A stretch of DNA of 14,621 nucleotides from Terana coerulea (GCA_024811115.1 JAKOGH010000099.1:1-14621), one strand, 5' to 3'; counted from the stretch's first letter, positions 1 to 9,644 are shown. Translations and numbers: made by a program. Notes: generated by a model from the letters alone, not told the origin.

Positions 1-1194
1 CAATAATACCGTAGCTGGATACAACTAGCCATGATGACGGAGGCGGGTCGCTGGCGTTTTGTCCCGGCGGCGGTGATGCCAGTATTTTGAGACTTACTGG
101 ACCTGTATCCAAAAGGCGGCCTTAATATTGGGATAATTCTGCTCTGATAAGTTCCATTGACGTACCTAGTGCTGAGTACAGTGAAATTATATCCAAGCGA
201 TTGGCTGTGAAATTGCCATTGCGGGGATGACTGGGCGAGCGAACCTGCCTGCTATCTGAGTCACGTCTGGTAATGCGAAGCATCTTGAGTTGATCGAAGC
301 TCCGTTGAGCAAAACGCCGCTTGCTTGCTGACCCATAAGATTTGCTTGATTGTTTGGAGACGTGGCTAGTTGGTCGAAAATCATGTTGGCAATTAATCCC
401 GGATGATCGGAGAGTACCCCGTATGCAGAAAGATAATCATAAGTACTGGGCTGTGATAGGTAGCTTGGTGGTTGCGGCGTCAATAATGAATTCATCACAT
501 AGTCTGCTCCATGATAACTCACTATTTCCAGTCAATCAATGAATAATTGAACGGAATTGTCTCCGCTCGCATGGCCGTGCTGGTTATGGGACTCCAATCG
601 GTGAGAGATGGGTCGTAGGTGACGACAAGAATGCTGGGAATCGTGGTATGCAAAGCGAAGACCGAGAGCAGGTAAACGGTGATAAGAACAACAGACCACG
701 CTGCGCTGCGCACGGCGCGCTGTTTAAGCAACGTAGCCACAGATGATCCGAGGCCCATCCACGCAGACGCTTTGTCATGTATCGACGTCAGGGTTTGGCG
801 GACGTCAAGGGCATTACGCAAGGTGAGCCGTTGGGTGACGAGGATGAGCACAGCCAGATACGTCTTCAAATATGAATTAGCACTGAGTCCGCCCAAGAAT
901 CTCGATGAAAGAACTCGCCGTTCCGATAACTTGAGAGATGGCACTTGTTCCGTAAATTGCAACTTTAGCAGGTGTGCCAACGCTCACCCTGAATAACGGG
1001 GTGGAGCGGTAGGCTGGGTCTGGCGAGGCCTGCGTGCCGTCCGGTGTGAAGACATTTAAGTGACGTGCAACAAGTAGGAAAGAGGCGTGTAACAACACCA
1101 GCCCCATGTGCAGAGCAATACAAATAAGCGGACTGTAGTCTCGGCGGGACGCAGATTCTGTCCGTGAGGTTCCGCGACTTGAGAGCGAAGGCAA
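1..1194 (-). pseudogene. Decayed tandem paralogue of the four-helix membrane protein gene (5' end uncertain, 3' end off window)
   Basis: Exons inferred by alignment to the intact paralogue at 2514-4721 are 919-1194 (exon 1, 5' limit uncertain), 523-863 (exon 2), 166-463 (exon 3) and 1-102 (exon 4, cut by the window). Introns of 55, 59 and 63 nt sit where the paralogue has its introns 1-3. Shared motifs include SIHDKASAWMGLGSSVATL and YLSQPSTYDYLS. In exon 4, WLVVSSYGI matches WVIASTFAI of the paralogue. Signs of decay: the exon 1 frame is open back to a TGA near 1255 without any ATG (the first in-frame ATG is inside helix 1, HMGLVLLH); intron 1 starts with GC (GCGAGT) where the paralogue has GTACGT; exon 3 has one extra base between 219 and 255, so the unshifted frame stops at 187-189 while the homologous WQF..LG.NFT reading continues one frame over; a second extra base lies in 166-180. 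Function unknown. A sequencing error cannot be excluded, but several independent lesions favour a pseudogene. Confidence 0.65.
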
Positions 1195-1394
1195 GACAAG
1201 GGTCGGTAAAGAGCTTGAAGGGACTGGGGCAGCTGCTTGTACAGCACCTGGTCAGGCATTATGGGCGGGACCGCAGGTGGGTTGTGAAAGGCGGTCAAAA
1301 CACGAAGGACAACCGAGTTTTTCGAGCATTGATATGTAGACCAAAGGTAATAAGGTTCTGTCAATGCATGGGAAAGAGTAATTATTAGCACAAG

Positions 1395-2046
1395 AGGCGC
1401 CTTCGCTTCGCTCTGGGGAGGCTCCTAGCCTGGCGTTGGGTTAGGGTGGCGTTGGGCGAGGCTGTCTGATACAAAGGTGCCGGCGGTGAAGCTACGGCTA
1501 CAGCTACAGCTACAACCAGCCTAGTACAGTATTACGGCTGCAATGTAATTAAATTAAATAGAATATACAGCGCTGCTTGCCAGTACACACTGGAGGGGCC
1601 AAGTCGTATATATATGCACCAGAGAGCAGGGAGACGCATAAATACTTGCCTAAAACTGACAGAAGCGGCAGGCCACGGAACGCCAGACATCGCCAGAAGC
1701 TCCGAGGGTTAAGACGGGTCAGACAGAAAGGAGAAAGGGGCGTCTTCGCTTCGCTCCAGGGAGCAGCCTAGGGTTACGTTTGGTGGGTGGCGTTGAACGT
1801 TGAGAGAGGATGGCGTTGGCGAGTACCAGTACTAGTCCGCTGCGAGGCTGGTCAATGCTAGTAAACCCGGGATATATACGCAACAGAAACTAGCGAAGTG
1901 CGTAAATACAATAAATGGGATTGGCCCGGGAACGGGCGGCTTGATTGGTCAGACACCGCCCGAGGCTGCGAGGGACGAGTAAAGCGGGAGGATTGGCTCG
2001 GAACGTGTCGGATAACGACAGAGGCTGCGAGGGCTAAATCGGGTAG
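1395..2046. repeat. Degenerate dispersed or tandem repeat block
   Basis: Two related segments begin with CTTCGCTTCGCTC (near 1402 and 1744) followed by GGGAG..CCTAG and GGTGGCGTTG. Each is followed 200 nt or less later by a TATATA-GCA-CAGA...GCRTAAATAC element (near 1608-1650 and 1872-1912). A third motif, an imperfect GGCC/GGCT-CGGAACG stretch followed by a GAGG-TGCGAGGG-like stretch and then AA-CGGG, recurs near 1671-1715, 1925-1990 and 1993-2042. Copies differ from one another, so the block is old. I see no coding capacity, terminal inverted repeats or target-site duplication, so it could be a decayed transposon or an eroded satellite. Confidence 0.5.
1491..1514 (+). repeat. Short hexanucleotide tandem repeat (GCTACA)
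   Basis: Four consecutive hexamers, GCTACG followed by three GCTACA, lie in non-coding sequence inside the degenerate repeat block. It is too short to say more. Confidence 0.8.
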
Positions 2047-2177
2047 AATGAAAGACGAAACAGGCCACAAATGACGGGAGAGCCCGGAGAGGGTCTGGGG
2101 ACGAGTATCAAGCAGAGCTAAGCAAACATACATATAGCTGGCGACTCAGACCGGGGGTCACTGGGTGGGGGCTCAAG

Positions 2178-2194
2178 GTAAGTACAATACTTAC
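2178..2194. repeat. Perfect 7-bp inverted repeat with 3-nt loop
   Basis: GTAAGTA and TACTTAC flank CAA, giving a small potential hairpin in intergenic DNA about 320 nt beyond the stop codon of the intact membrane protein gene. There is no U-tract and it belongs to no recognised terminator class for RNA polymerase II, so it may be chance. Confidence 0.3.
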
Positions 2195-2513
2195 TTTCGT
2201 GCCATATGGGTAAATGTAAGAGGTATCTGTCCGCTGTCATTGGAAAGGGATGGAAACAGAGCCACGATCCCGTTCACAAGTGGCAGCGAGCCCCGCAAGC
2301 TGACATTCCTCCAAGTCCTCGGACTGCACAATCGACATCGCAAAGCGACGAATCTGGACTCGGACTGAAAGGCAAGCACATATATCTGCGGCTGGCATCA
2401 AGTTCAAAAGCGCAACGCTGCCCTAGTCATAAACACGTTAAGCAGCGTAGCATAGCAACATGACTGCCCCGGTTAACGTAAAAGATAGCGACAACGCTGC
2501 GGGACGCACATCG

Positions 2514-4721
2514 CTACATGTCCGTCATCTTCAAACTATTGCTTTCGGTATATTCGTCCATCGCCAGATCTGACGGCAGCCTGGGCTGAATAACACTTCG
2601 TTCTCGCAGTCCAACAGGGAACATCCCTGCCCTTCGTAGCGAGTCGATATCAGGGTTTTGCACCTCCGCGAGATGCGCTTCGTTCTCCATGAGCCAAGTA
2701 GCCTCTAGCAGCCCGGACGATTGGACCGGCAGTCGATTCTTGCGAGTGACGCCGCGAAGGAGGATACTCGATATCACGAGGAGCACGACCGAGAAGAAGA
2801 GGCCCAGGGCGAGCTAAGAAAACCGGAGTTCGTCAGTGGTCAGACAGCAAGGCAAGTTGGTGATGCAGACGTACCGCCACGATGTTAAACTATTTATTAA
2901 AGTTAGTAGGGAATCAATGAGGCGATGGAGCACATGGACTTTACATCGCCTCGATAGATGGGTGTAAGGAACGAGTAAACGGCAGCCTCATCACTTGTAA
3001 CATCGAATGTGTCGAACAATGTTGATAGATACTTCGTTTGAGCTGCGTTAACAGTGAGCCAGGTACATCGTGCTAACGTGCGAAGACTACATACCGTACC
3101 ACAACATGGTAGCCACTGCGCTTCCAAGCGCTTCTTGCAAATGTGTGAGATCCGCGGTACGCTGCAGAGATTGAATGACGAATCTGTCTAGAGTCGTGAT
3201 GTTGGCCGCCACCCCTTGAGTTGAGCCGTTGGTAGAGATGACGTCTTGCGAAGATGACGACGGGGCCAGTAACGGCATGGATCCAACCTGTTCGTTTGGT
3301 CAGACATCACTAGCCGAATCACGTACGCATTCCACAAGAAAGGGTACGCACGTGTGTTAAGAGCGGATCAGAGTTTGAGCCGACCGACGTTGCGTTCCAT
3401 GGCAGCCACTGCGTGTTGAACGGCGTGTGCAATTGGTCCGACAGCGTCGCCAGCACCGCGGCACTGACCTGCTTTGTTCCGAAGGTACATGCGGCGAAGT
3501 GCAGTGCTGCGACGGTGCCGTTGCTGGTTTGTACAGCGGGCGTAATGAGTACAGCGTTCGTAGATGTGTTGGAAGTATCCGGTATGGCGAACGTCGACGC
3601 GATGACCCAGGTTGCGTTGAGACGCTCGCTAGCCTGAACATTGGCTACGTGAGTTCTGTGACCCTAGATATCCCAGTAATTAGCACCGTAAATTCATGAG
3701 TTTTCATGAGACATACCAAGCAAGGGAATGGTGAAGTTAGTACCGAGAGTTGCGCTGCTGAACTGCCATGACGCCTGGGGCGGCTGGCCGCCGGAAGAAA
3801 CGCTTCCCGTCTGTTGGACGTCCGAAAGGGCCCAGCATTGCGTCACAATCCCGACGCTGTTTAGAGCCGCCTGTAGTAGATCATGGCCGAGGTACGAATT
3901 GTCGAAGGATGTAGGCGAGTCGGCCGGCCTATCGGATATCCAGTTCCTCTGCAGTCCCACTTGGTCGCCAAGACTAGAGGACACAGACAGATAGTCATAC
4001 GTACTTGGCTGCGTCAAGTACCTGTGCATTTAATAGTCTCAGTAACATTGAGACAGCAGTTATGGTACTACATCACTTACGTCTGCCATTCTGACCTGTT
4101 GTTCAGTACAATCGCCGGCCAGGCGGTGCTCACTATGCTCGAGTCTATAGACCCTGAATCATCGTAGGTGACAAGAATAATGTTGGGTATGGTGACGTGA
4201 AGGCCGTATACAGCAAGGAGATAAAGCACAACGAGGGCAACTGTGCCCGGGGCACTTCGCACTTTGCGTTGTTGGTACAGCGCCACGACGGACGAGCCCA
4301 ATCCCATCCAGGCCGAGGTCTTGTCGTGGATAGAGGTCAGCGTTTGGTGAGCGTCAACAGCATGCCGCTGAGCAACCTGCTGTGTTAGGACGACGAGAGT
4401 CGCTAGATACGCCTACATGTAGTACATCACGTCAGTCCGGGCAGGAAGCCACACGCGCAAGCTAACACGTACCGTACCACCTATCTGCAGTAACGCATTG
4501 ACGCCCCAGCCTAAGTACATCGTGGTGGTGGTGGTGACGTGCGTCCAGAAGAGCGGCCAAGGTATGTCCCAAGTCTTCGGATGGACCATGTACCAGTCCC
4601 ATAAGCCACAGAGCAAGACGAGAACGAAATGTGCGAAGACCAAGATGACGTGCAGCACAATGCAGTACGCCGCAAGTTGGCGACTGCGGGTCCCAGTCGT
4701 CAACGGGATTAGTTTTTCCAT
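2514..4721 (-). CDS. Four-helix membrane protein with a sequon-rich ectodomain, 594 aa, eight exons
   Basis: Exons: 4473-4721, 4081-4412, 3717-4021, 3352-3644, 3095-3287, 2945-3042, 2875-2889 and 2514-2813. The seven introns (52-72 nt) are all GT-AG, phases agree throughout, and the sum is 595 codons with a TAG stop. The ATG at 4719-4721 is the first in its frame after an upstream TAG. Predicted helices lie at about residues 17-40, 68-95, 139-158 and 491-514, with an ectodomain of about 330 residues between helices 3 and 4 and a tail of about 80 residues. At least eight N-X-S/T sequons (NRS, NFT, NAT, NTS, NGT, NAT, NGS, NIT) all fall in that segment, which suggests it faces the lumen or outside. 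The conserved stretch after helix 2 reads TLTSIHDKTSAWMGLGSSVV. I recognise no named family; it resembles lineage-specific hypothetical proteins of Agaricomycetes. Role unknown; a surface or secretory-pathway protein is inferred from topology. A decayed copy lies in tandem downstream, and a divergent F-box gene shares its upstream spacer. Confidence 0.85.
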
Positions 4722-5469
4722 CGGAAGTCTTTGAGATTCAGCAGGGTTGGAGGACGGCCGCGGCGTGAGCTTGGGCTGTCTCAAATCTGGGACTAAGCGA
4801 GAATGGTAGAGGTACTTGAGTTGAATGGATCCGAAAGAGATGGGGCTCTAGTGTATAAGTGCACGTCCTAGCGGATAGGTCCCCGAACTCCGAGCGGCAG
4901 TGCATCCCGTCTTTGGCATGATCGTGATGGATGCTATTCCCGTGCGTAATGACATCTGATATGACCCCTGTTGACTGTCTTATTGACGTTAATGCGCAGT
5001 GGGCATGAACTATCAGTAGATAAAGCGTACATTGTAGCAGGGCCTTTGCCGGAATGATGTCAGGCCCCTCTTCCATTGCCCGGGCACTGGGCAGCACTTC
5101 ATATTTTGACCGCGGGCGTTTCATCTTGAATATTGGCTTGGGCTTGAAGAAATAGTTTGGCCGCGTATGTAGCCTTGGCTCATATGAGGGGCCACCGTTG
5201 AGAAGAATAGGTGGCGGCACACGTCGAGGGTAATGTTGCAACAGGTTGTCGAGGAGGTGGCGGTGAAAACCAGGCAACGGGCGTCCATGCTCGCCACGCG
5301 AAATCGGATCATGCCGAATGAGCGCTCACGCCACCAAGCGTGGCGTAGCGTCTGAGTTCAAACGTTCAAGCCGTCTTCGTCGAAACTCCCAACTCGTTGT
5401 CCGGACATTTGAGGCTGCCAAGGTAACCTCAGAGTGTCCGCGTTTTATCTTCTGGTCTCTGTCGACTTC
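4722..5469. promoter_or_regulatory. Divergent intergenic region between membrane protein gene and F-box copy 1
   Basis: This 748-nt spacer separates two ATGs pointing away from each other, so it should carry both promoters. A TATAAG occurs at about 4854 but I cannot tie it to either gene. The end nearer the F-box gene contains the block shared with F-box copy 2. A 179-codon minus-strand frame (4738-5277) crosses the spacer, but it has no recognisable domain and no paralogue, so I do not call it a gene. Confidence 0.6.
5293..5410 (+). promoter_or_regulatory. Upstream block shared by the two F-box genes (copy 1)
   Basis: GCCACGCGAAATCGGATCATG, then AGCGCTCACGCCAC and further patchy matches (CGTCTTCGTC, CTCAACT-like, TGTCCGG), align with 7597-7715 upstream of copy 2. 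The first element starts 177 nt before the ATG here and 170 nt before the ATG of copy 2. This conserved spacing supports both start codon choices and shows that the duplication carried the proximal promoter. Confidence 0.6.
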
Positions 5470-7457
5470 ATGTCAGACCTTCATCCCTCTGCAAAATCTC
5501 CATCAACACAACGAGCTGGAGCCAACCCGCCTGCTAACGACGGTTCGCCGGTATCCGAGTCGACTCAAAGCTGTGCGCACGGCGGCTTTCTCCAGCTTCC
5601 TATAGAGCTCTTGGCGGAAATATTTCAGCATGCTTCCCCGTTGGAAGTGGTTGCAGCACAACGAGTAAGTGCCAGTAGTCTACTGAAGGTTCGCATCGCT
5701 TTGACGTGTCAACCACGCCGTAGGTATGTCGTCGTCTACGGGACAATATCCAATCATCCCTGCCGTTACAATACAAAATCGAATGCTTCTTAGCCGACGT
5801 TTATGACAACCCGACAACGGCCACGAGTCTTTCTGAGCGAATGCAGAGCGTGCAGAATTGGCGGAAGGCATGGAAGCGTATGGAGTGGGCGGAGAAGTTA
5901 ATAGTACCCATGCAATTGGCAAGCGAGCATATGCAAGCCTATAAGCTCTCGGGCTCCACCTACTCTGAGCTAGCGTCAGTAGAGGGCCTACTGTCGTTCT
6001 ATCGCCCGCCGTCCACGCTCCGAAACCAGGTTGAGAAGCGATGGGTTGTGGATGGTTTACCCACGCAGCTCAGGCCGAAAGCATATACGCATGATGTTAA
6101 CCAAGATTTGCTGGTACTATCAACCTGGTACGCTGCTCATATGCCATGGTTGTTTGTACTTCATCCCTAACAGTTTTGGCAGCGAGCGAGACTCAGCCGC
6201 TTCTGTGCAGCTCCGATTCCTTTCCAGTACAACCGGGAAGCCGCACACTCATGCCAGATCTCCCTCCGTTTTTCTTACAACGCACGTGCCAATTGAAGAG
6301 TCTCCAGGTGTATGTTGGTTTGAGTGCCAGATCTCCACGAACATGGTCCACCTCACTCTGCATTACGACCATGTCCCTGAGTTGCATTGTGAGATATGGG
6401 TATATAATTGGAAGACTGGAGAACTCCTGATCGTAAGTGCTTGTTCAGCCTAGCTTCCTTTCTGATAATCTTCGACTGATATGTTTCATAGAATATATAC
6501 GCAAACGAGACGCACAAAACGGAAATATTCGACTTCATTTTTGTAGACGAATCTCATGGACTACTTACCACGAAGCGCGACGACGGATCGGGTGCACTTG
6601 TCTTCATCGACTGCCACCGAATATCTCATACACGGACTATCCTGGATGATTTTCTTCAGTCCAGTGCAATCTCATTGGTCCTCGAACTGCCTGAACTAGC
6701 GGGCAACCTTTCGTACGCATACAACGACCTCAGCTGTACTCCTCGTCTTTCACCCACAGTCCCGTGCGGCGACGCGCCATTCAGGTCCGAACGAACGAAC
6801 ACCGTAATCTTGGTGACTATCCACCTTGAGGACGCATACGACTATCATTGTGAGTACAACCTGCTCATTCCCGCGGGAACGGTGGCTGCGCACATGCGAT
6901 CTGCTCACCAGGCTGCCGATAACGCGCGGTATGCTTTGGCCCCACTGCCCTGGAACGAATGGGGCACTGCGACACGACTTGTCGATGTGACTAACTCCCA
7001 TGGACGCCAGAGGGTTCATGGCTCCCGATATGTGACCGTCAAGCGACTTGCGAAGGAGGAGTGGCCGACTTACGCTACCGGAGGGAAAGAGGAGAAAGTC
7101 GTGGTTGTGTATGACTTCGACTCTATCCCTGCGCTGTTGAAGGACATGGCCGAAGGAAGTACAGATATTGTTACCAACGAAACAGTGGTGGACGATACAT
7201 CGTTATGGAAGGACGTCATCCGAACCAGTGCACCGTACCGCAAAATTGCGTCCAAAATCGAGGTTCCCAAAGATACAACTGTCCTGATTGGGGAGGATGC
7301 GATTATTTTGAAGAAAATGGAGATACCTGAGGGGCTATTTCGAAGTAAGCGTATCCATTTTTTCTTCTTTCGATACCTAAGACTCACTGGTACTGCGGTT
7401 ACGCAAGCCTCCAGATTTTCTCCTTTTGATCTCGCATGGATACTTGGCAGCGCATGA
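5470..7457 (+). CDS. F-box domain protein, copy 1, 604 aa, four exons
   Basis: Exons 5470-5664, 5724-6127, 6183-6432 and 6492-7457 join in frame through introns of 59, 55 and 59 nt, ending at TGA. The F-box is at about residues 41-85: LPIELLAEIF, then SPLEVVAAQR across intron 1 into VCRRLRD and SLPLQYKIE, the pattern of Agaricomycete F-box proteins. Such proteins normally bind Skp1 and recruit substrates to SCF ubiquitin ligases. The substrate is unknown and the Skp1 role is inferred from family. The rest (about 520 residues) has no named domain; conserved parts shared with copies 2 and 3 include VVVVYDFDS and DVIRTSAPY. ATG 5470 was preferred to 5434 because copy 2 also starts MS at the same distance from the shared upstream block. 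Intron 2 has a second in-frame acceptor 9 nt upstream (exon from 6174). A 63-nt in-frame intron at 7345-7407 is possible, which would shorten the protein by 21 residues. Confidence 0.85.
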
Positions 7458-7766
7458 TGGCTGGCATGTGTCAAATTCTCGAGAGTTAGCTTACTAGCGT
7501 TGTAATCTATAAGTGTTCGTGTAGTCGCAGGCCAAGTATTCTTTGACTTATTGTTAGACGGTGCACACAAGAACTCAAGCAAGAACTACGTCCCCCGCCA
7601 CGTGAGATCGGGTCACGTTGGGTTAGCGCTCGCGCCACAAAGTTTGGGGCAGCACTCCGACGCACCGACGCAGACGTCTTCCACGCTCTCAACTTGTCCA
7701 GGTTCTGAAGTCCGCAGGCGCATCCACGTAGCAACTACATATTTCCATTTGAACGTTACAGGCCAT
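7458..7766. other. Spacer between F-box copies 1 and 2
   Basis: About 309 nt holding the 3' flank of copy 1 and the promoter of copy 2. A CTATAAG lies at about 7508. The frame of copy 2 stays open upstream to 7551, but that extension covers the shared upstream block and has no counterpart in copy 1, so I treat it as untranslated. Confidence 0.6.
7597..7715 (+). promoter_or_regulatory. Upstream block shared by the two F-box genes (copy 2)
   Basis: GCCACGTGAGATCGGGTCACG and AGCGCTCGCGCCAC align with 5293 onward. In this copy the first element contains the palindrome CACGTG, an E-box of the kind bound by bHLH factors in fungi; in copy 1 the same place reads CACGCG. Regulation by such a factor is only a possibility. 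Confidence 0.55.
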
Positions 7767-9644
7767 ATGTCAGGCATGCAAAATCAGGCAAAGCCTCCCG
7801 GGTCAACACGACGTAGTACTGAAATCACCCGACGCGCCGATGACCATGCTATGAGCACCGGACAAAGCAGCTTCACGAAGCTACCCGTAGAGCTCTTGGT
7901 GCAAATTCTCCAGAGTATTCCCCCATTGGAAGTGGTTGCAGCCCAGCGGGTAAGTACTCTGCCCGCCGCGCCATTTATTATGTTAACATGTCAACCTCAT
8001 CGCAGGTATGCCGTCGCCTGCAGGACATCGTTCAAGCATCCTTACCACTGCAATACAAAATCGAGTCCTTCTCAGCAGGAATTTATGACAACATAGAACT
8101 TGATTCCACCTTGTCGCAGCGAATGGAGAGGGTGCAGAACTGGCGGAACGCCTGGACGCGCATGGAGTGGACGGAAGAGCTCAAAGTGCCTATGCGATTG
8201 GGCGAAGCGTTTATGCAAACCTCCGAGCTCTCAGGATCCACGTATTCCGAGGTGACTTCAGAAGATGGTGGGATAGAATTTTACCGTATGCCGTCAAAAC
8301 TTCGGAACGTGGCCGAGAAGCGATGGGTCCTGGGCGATTTACCCGCCTCTTTCGACTCAGAAGCATACAGGCACGACTTCGATCAAGACTTACTGGTATT
8401 GCCTATCATGTGAGCTGCCTATATGCTAGTAATGCATGTAACACATCTCTGACGGTTTTCTGGGCTCTGCACACTAGTGATGAGGAGATGGTCTCCACTG
8501 GCACCATCGAGATCCGTTTTCTTTCTTGCAGAACCGGAGAGCCGCACGCTCTTGCCACATCCGCCTCCGTATTCATCACAACCCACGTACCATTTGGCAA
8601 CAGGGATGGAATATGGATGTTTCAATCGCAAATCTCTTCAGACATGGTCCACTTCACGGCGCAATACGATCGTGTCCCTGAGCTCCATTCCGAGATATGG
8701 GTTCACAATTGGAAAACTGGAGCGCTGCTGATGGTAAGAGTTAATGTATAAGAACCATTATGCGGTCTACTCAATGTCGCTGGCTCTACAGAACATATAT
8801 GCAAACACAGTGCATCTGACAGAGATACTCTACTTCACTTTCATCAACGAAGAGTACGGTATGGTTACCACGAAGGCAAATGATGGAGCAGGCGCGCTTA
8901 CTATCATCAACTGTCATCGAACACCCCGCACACGAACCAGATTTGATAACGTCTTATGCTCCAACGCGACGTCTTTGGTCCTTGGTCTACCTGAACTGGC
9001 CGGCAGACTCTCCTACTCCCTCAATGTCCCGAGGTGTACGCCACAGCTTCCACCCGGAGCCCCGTGCGGCGAAGCACCATTCAGGTCCTCACGGGCGAAT
9101 TCTGTTATTCTGGTGAATATCAACATCTCGAACAACATCGACTTCGACCATCACTGCAGTCTACTCATCCCCTCCAGCACTATCACAGCGCACATGCAAG
9201 ATGCTCAAAAGGCCGCCGAAGACGCGCACCACCACTTTTCTCCGGTGCATTGGAACGAATGGGGAGAGATACCCGATTTTTCGACGTGATGGCATCCTCT
9301 GGGGGACAGAAGGTGTATGGCTCGCGGTATGTGGCCATCGAGGAGATTGCGAGGGCGAGGGGCCACACAGCAGGGATCCAAAGAGGGTTGTGGTCGTGTA
9401 TGACTTCGACTCGCCCTTTGCGCTGATGAAGGACTTGGCAGAAGGAGATACCAACGTTGTGACTGCGGTGACAGTGGTGGACAACCGTTTCCTATGGCAG
9501 GACGTCATCCGAACTAGCGCACCGTACCGTAGGATTGTGACAAACATCGAGGTCCCGGCGCATATGACAATGGTCATTGGTGAGGACGCTATCATTGTCA
9601 AGAGGTTGAATGCTACGGAGGATGCTGCAGAGGATGCTGGGTAG
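7767..9644 (+). pseudogene. F-box domain protein, copy 2, last exon frame-broken twice
   Basis: Exons 7767-7949, 8006-8409, 8478-8733 and 8792-9644, with introns of 56, 68 and 58 nt. Exon 2 is 404 nt, exactly as in copy 1. The F-box is at about residues 37-81 (LPVELLVQILQS, PPLEVVAAQR, VCRRLQD, SLPLQYKIE) and intact. Exon 4 runs in one frame to HWNEWGEIPDF and meets TGA at 9287-9289; homology continues one frame over (DVMASSGGQKVYGSRYV), then shifts again near 9362 into KRVVVVYDFDS and ends at TAG 9642-9644. Each break corresponds to one missing base relative to copy 1, and each lies at a homopolymer: T5 at 9277-9281 and G4 at 9359-9362. If corrected, the product would be about 565 residues. 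Either this is a young pseudogene or the assembly dropped two bases; the otherwise conserved exons make an assembly error a serious possibility. As written, translation would end after the F-box and most of the middle region. Confidence 0.7.

Larger units (their letters stand above)
1195..2513. other. Intergenic spacer with degenerate repeats, no supported gene
   Basis: This 1.3-kb stretch separates the 3' end of the intact membrane protein gene from the decayed copy, and should contain the latter's former promoter. Open frames here (for example 1858-2133 minus and 2206-2463 plus) are short, have no recognisable motif and no intron signals in register. The segment 1395-2046 is occupied by repeat-like sequence described separately. 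From about 2050 to 2513 I see only AT-rich patches and a small hairpin at 2178-2194. Confidence 0.6.

Noticed and set aside
1440..1780. Telomere-like TTAGGG
   Set aside because: Only isolated single units (GGTTAGGG and AGGGTTA) occur, not an array.
1715..3306. Recurring GGTCAGACA in the left part
   Set aside because: Two of the four occurrences (near 2838 and 3299) are branch-site regions of introns read on the minus strand (TGTCTGACC), so no special element is needed.
4738..5277. 179-codon minus-strand open frame in the divergent spacer
   Set aside because: No domain, no paralogue in the window, and it runs through the shared F-box upstream block and up to the start of the membrane protein gene. 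Length alone is not enough in this base composition.
7551..7766. Upstream start of F-box copy 2 at 7551
   Set aside because: The extension covers the block conserved with the non-coding upstream region of copy 1, and the MS start at 7767 matches the start of copy 1.
9286..9370. An 85-nt intron explaining the frame break in F-box copy 2
   Set aside because: GTGATG to CACACAG would join in frame, but there is no branch site or pyrimidine tract, the stretch is clearly homologous to coding sequence of copy 1 (VYGSRYV), and copy 1 has no intron there.
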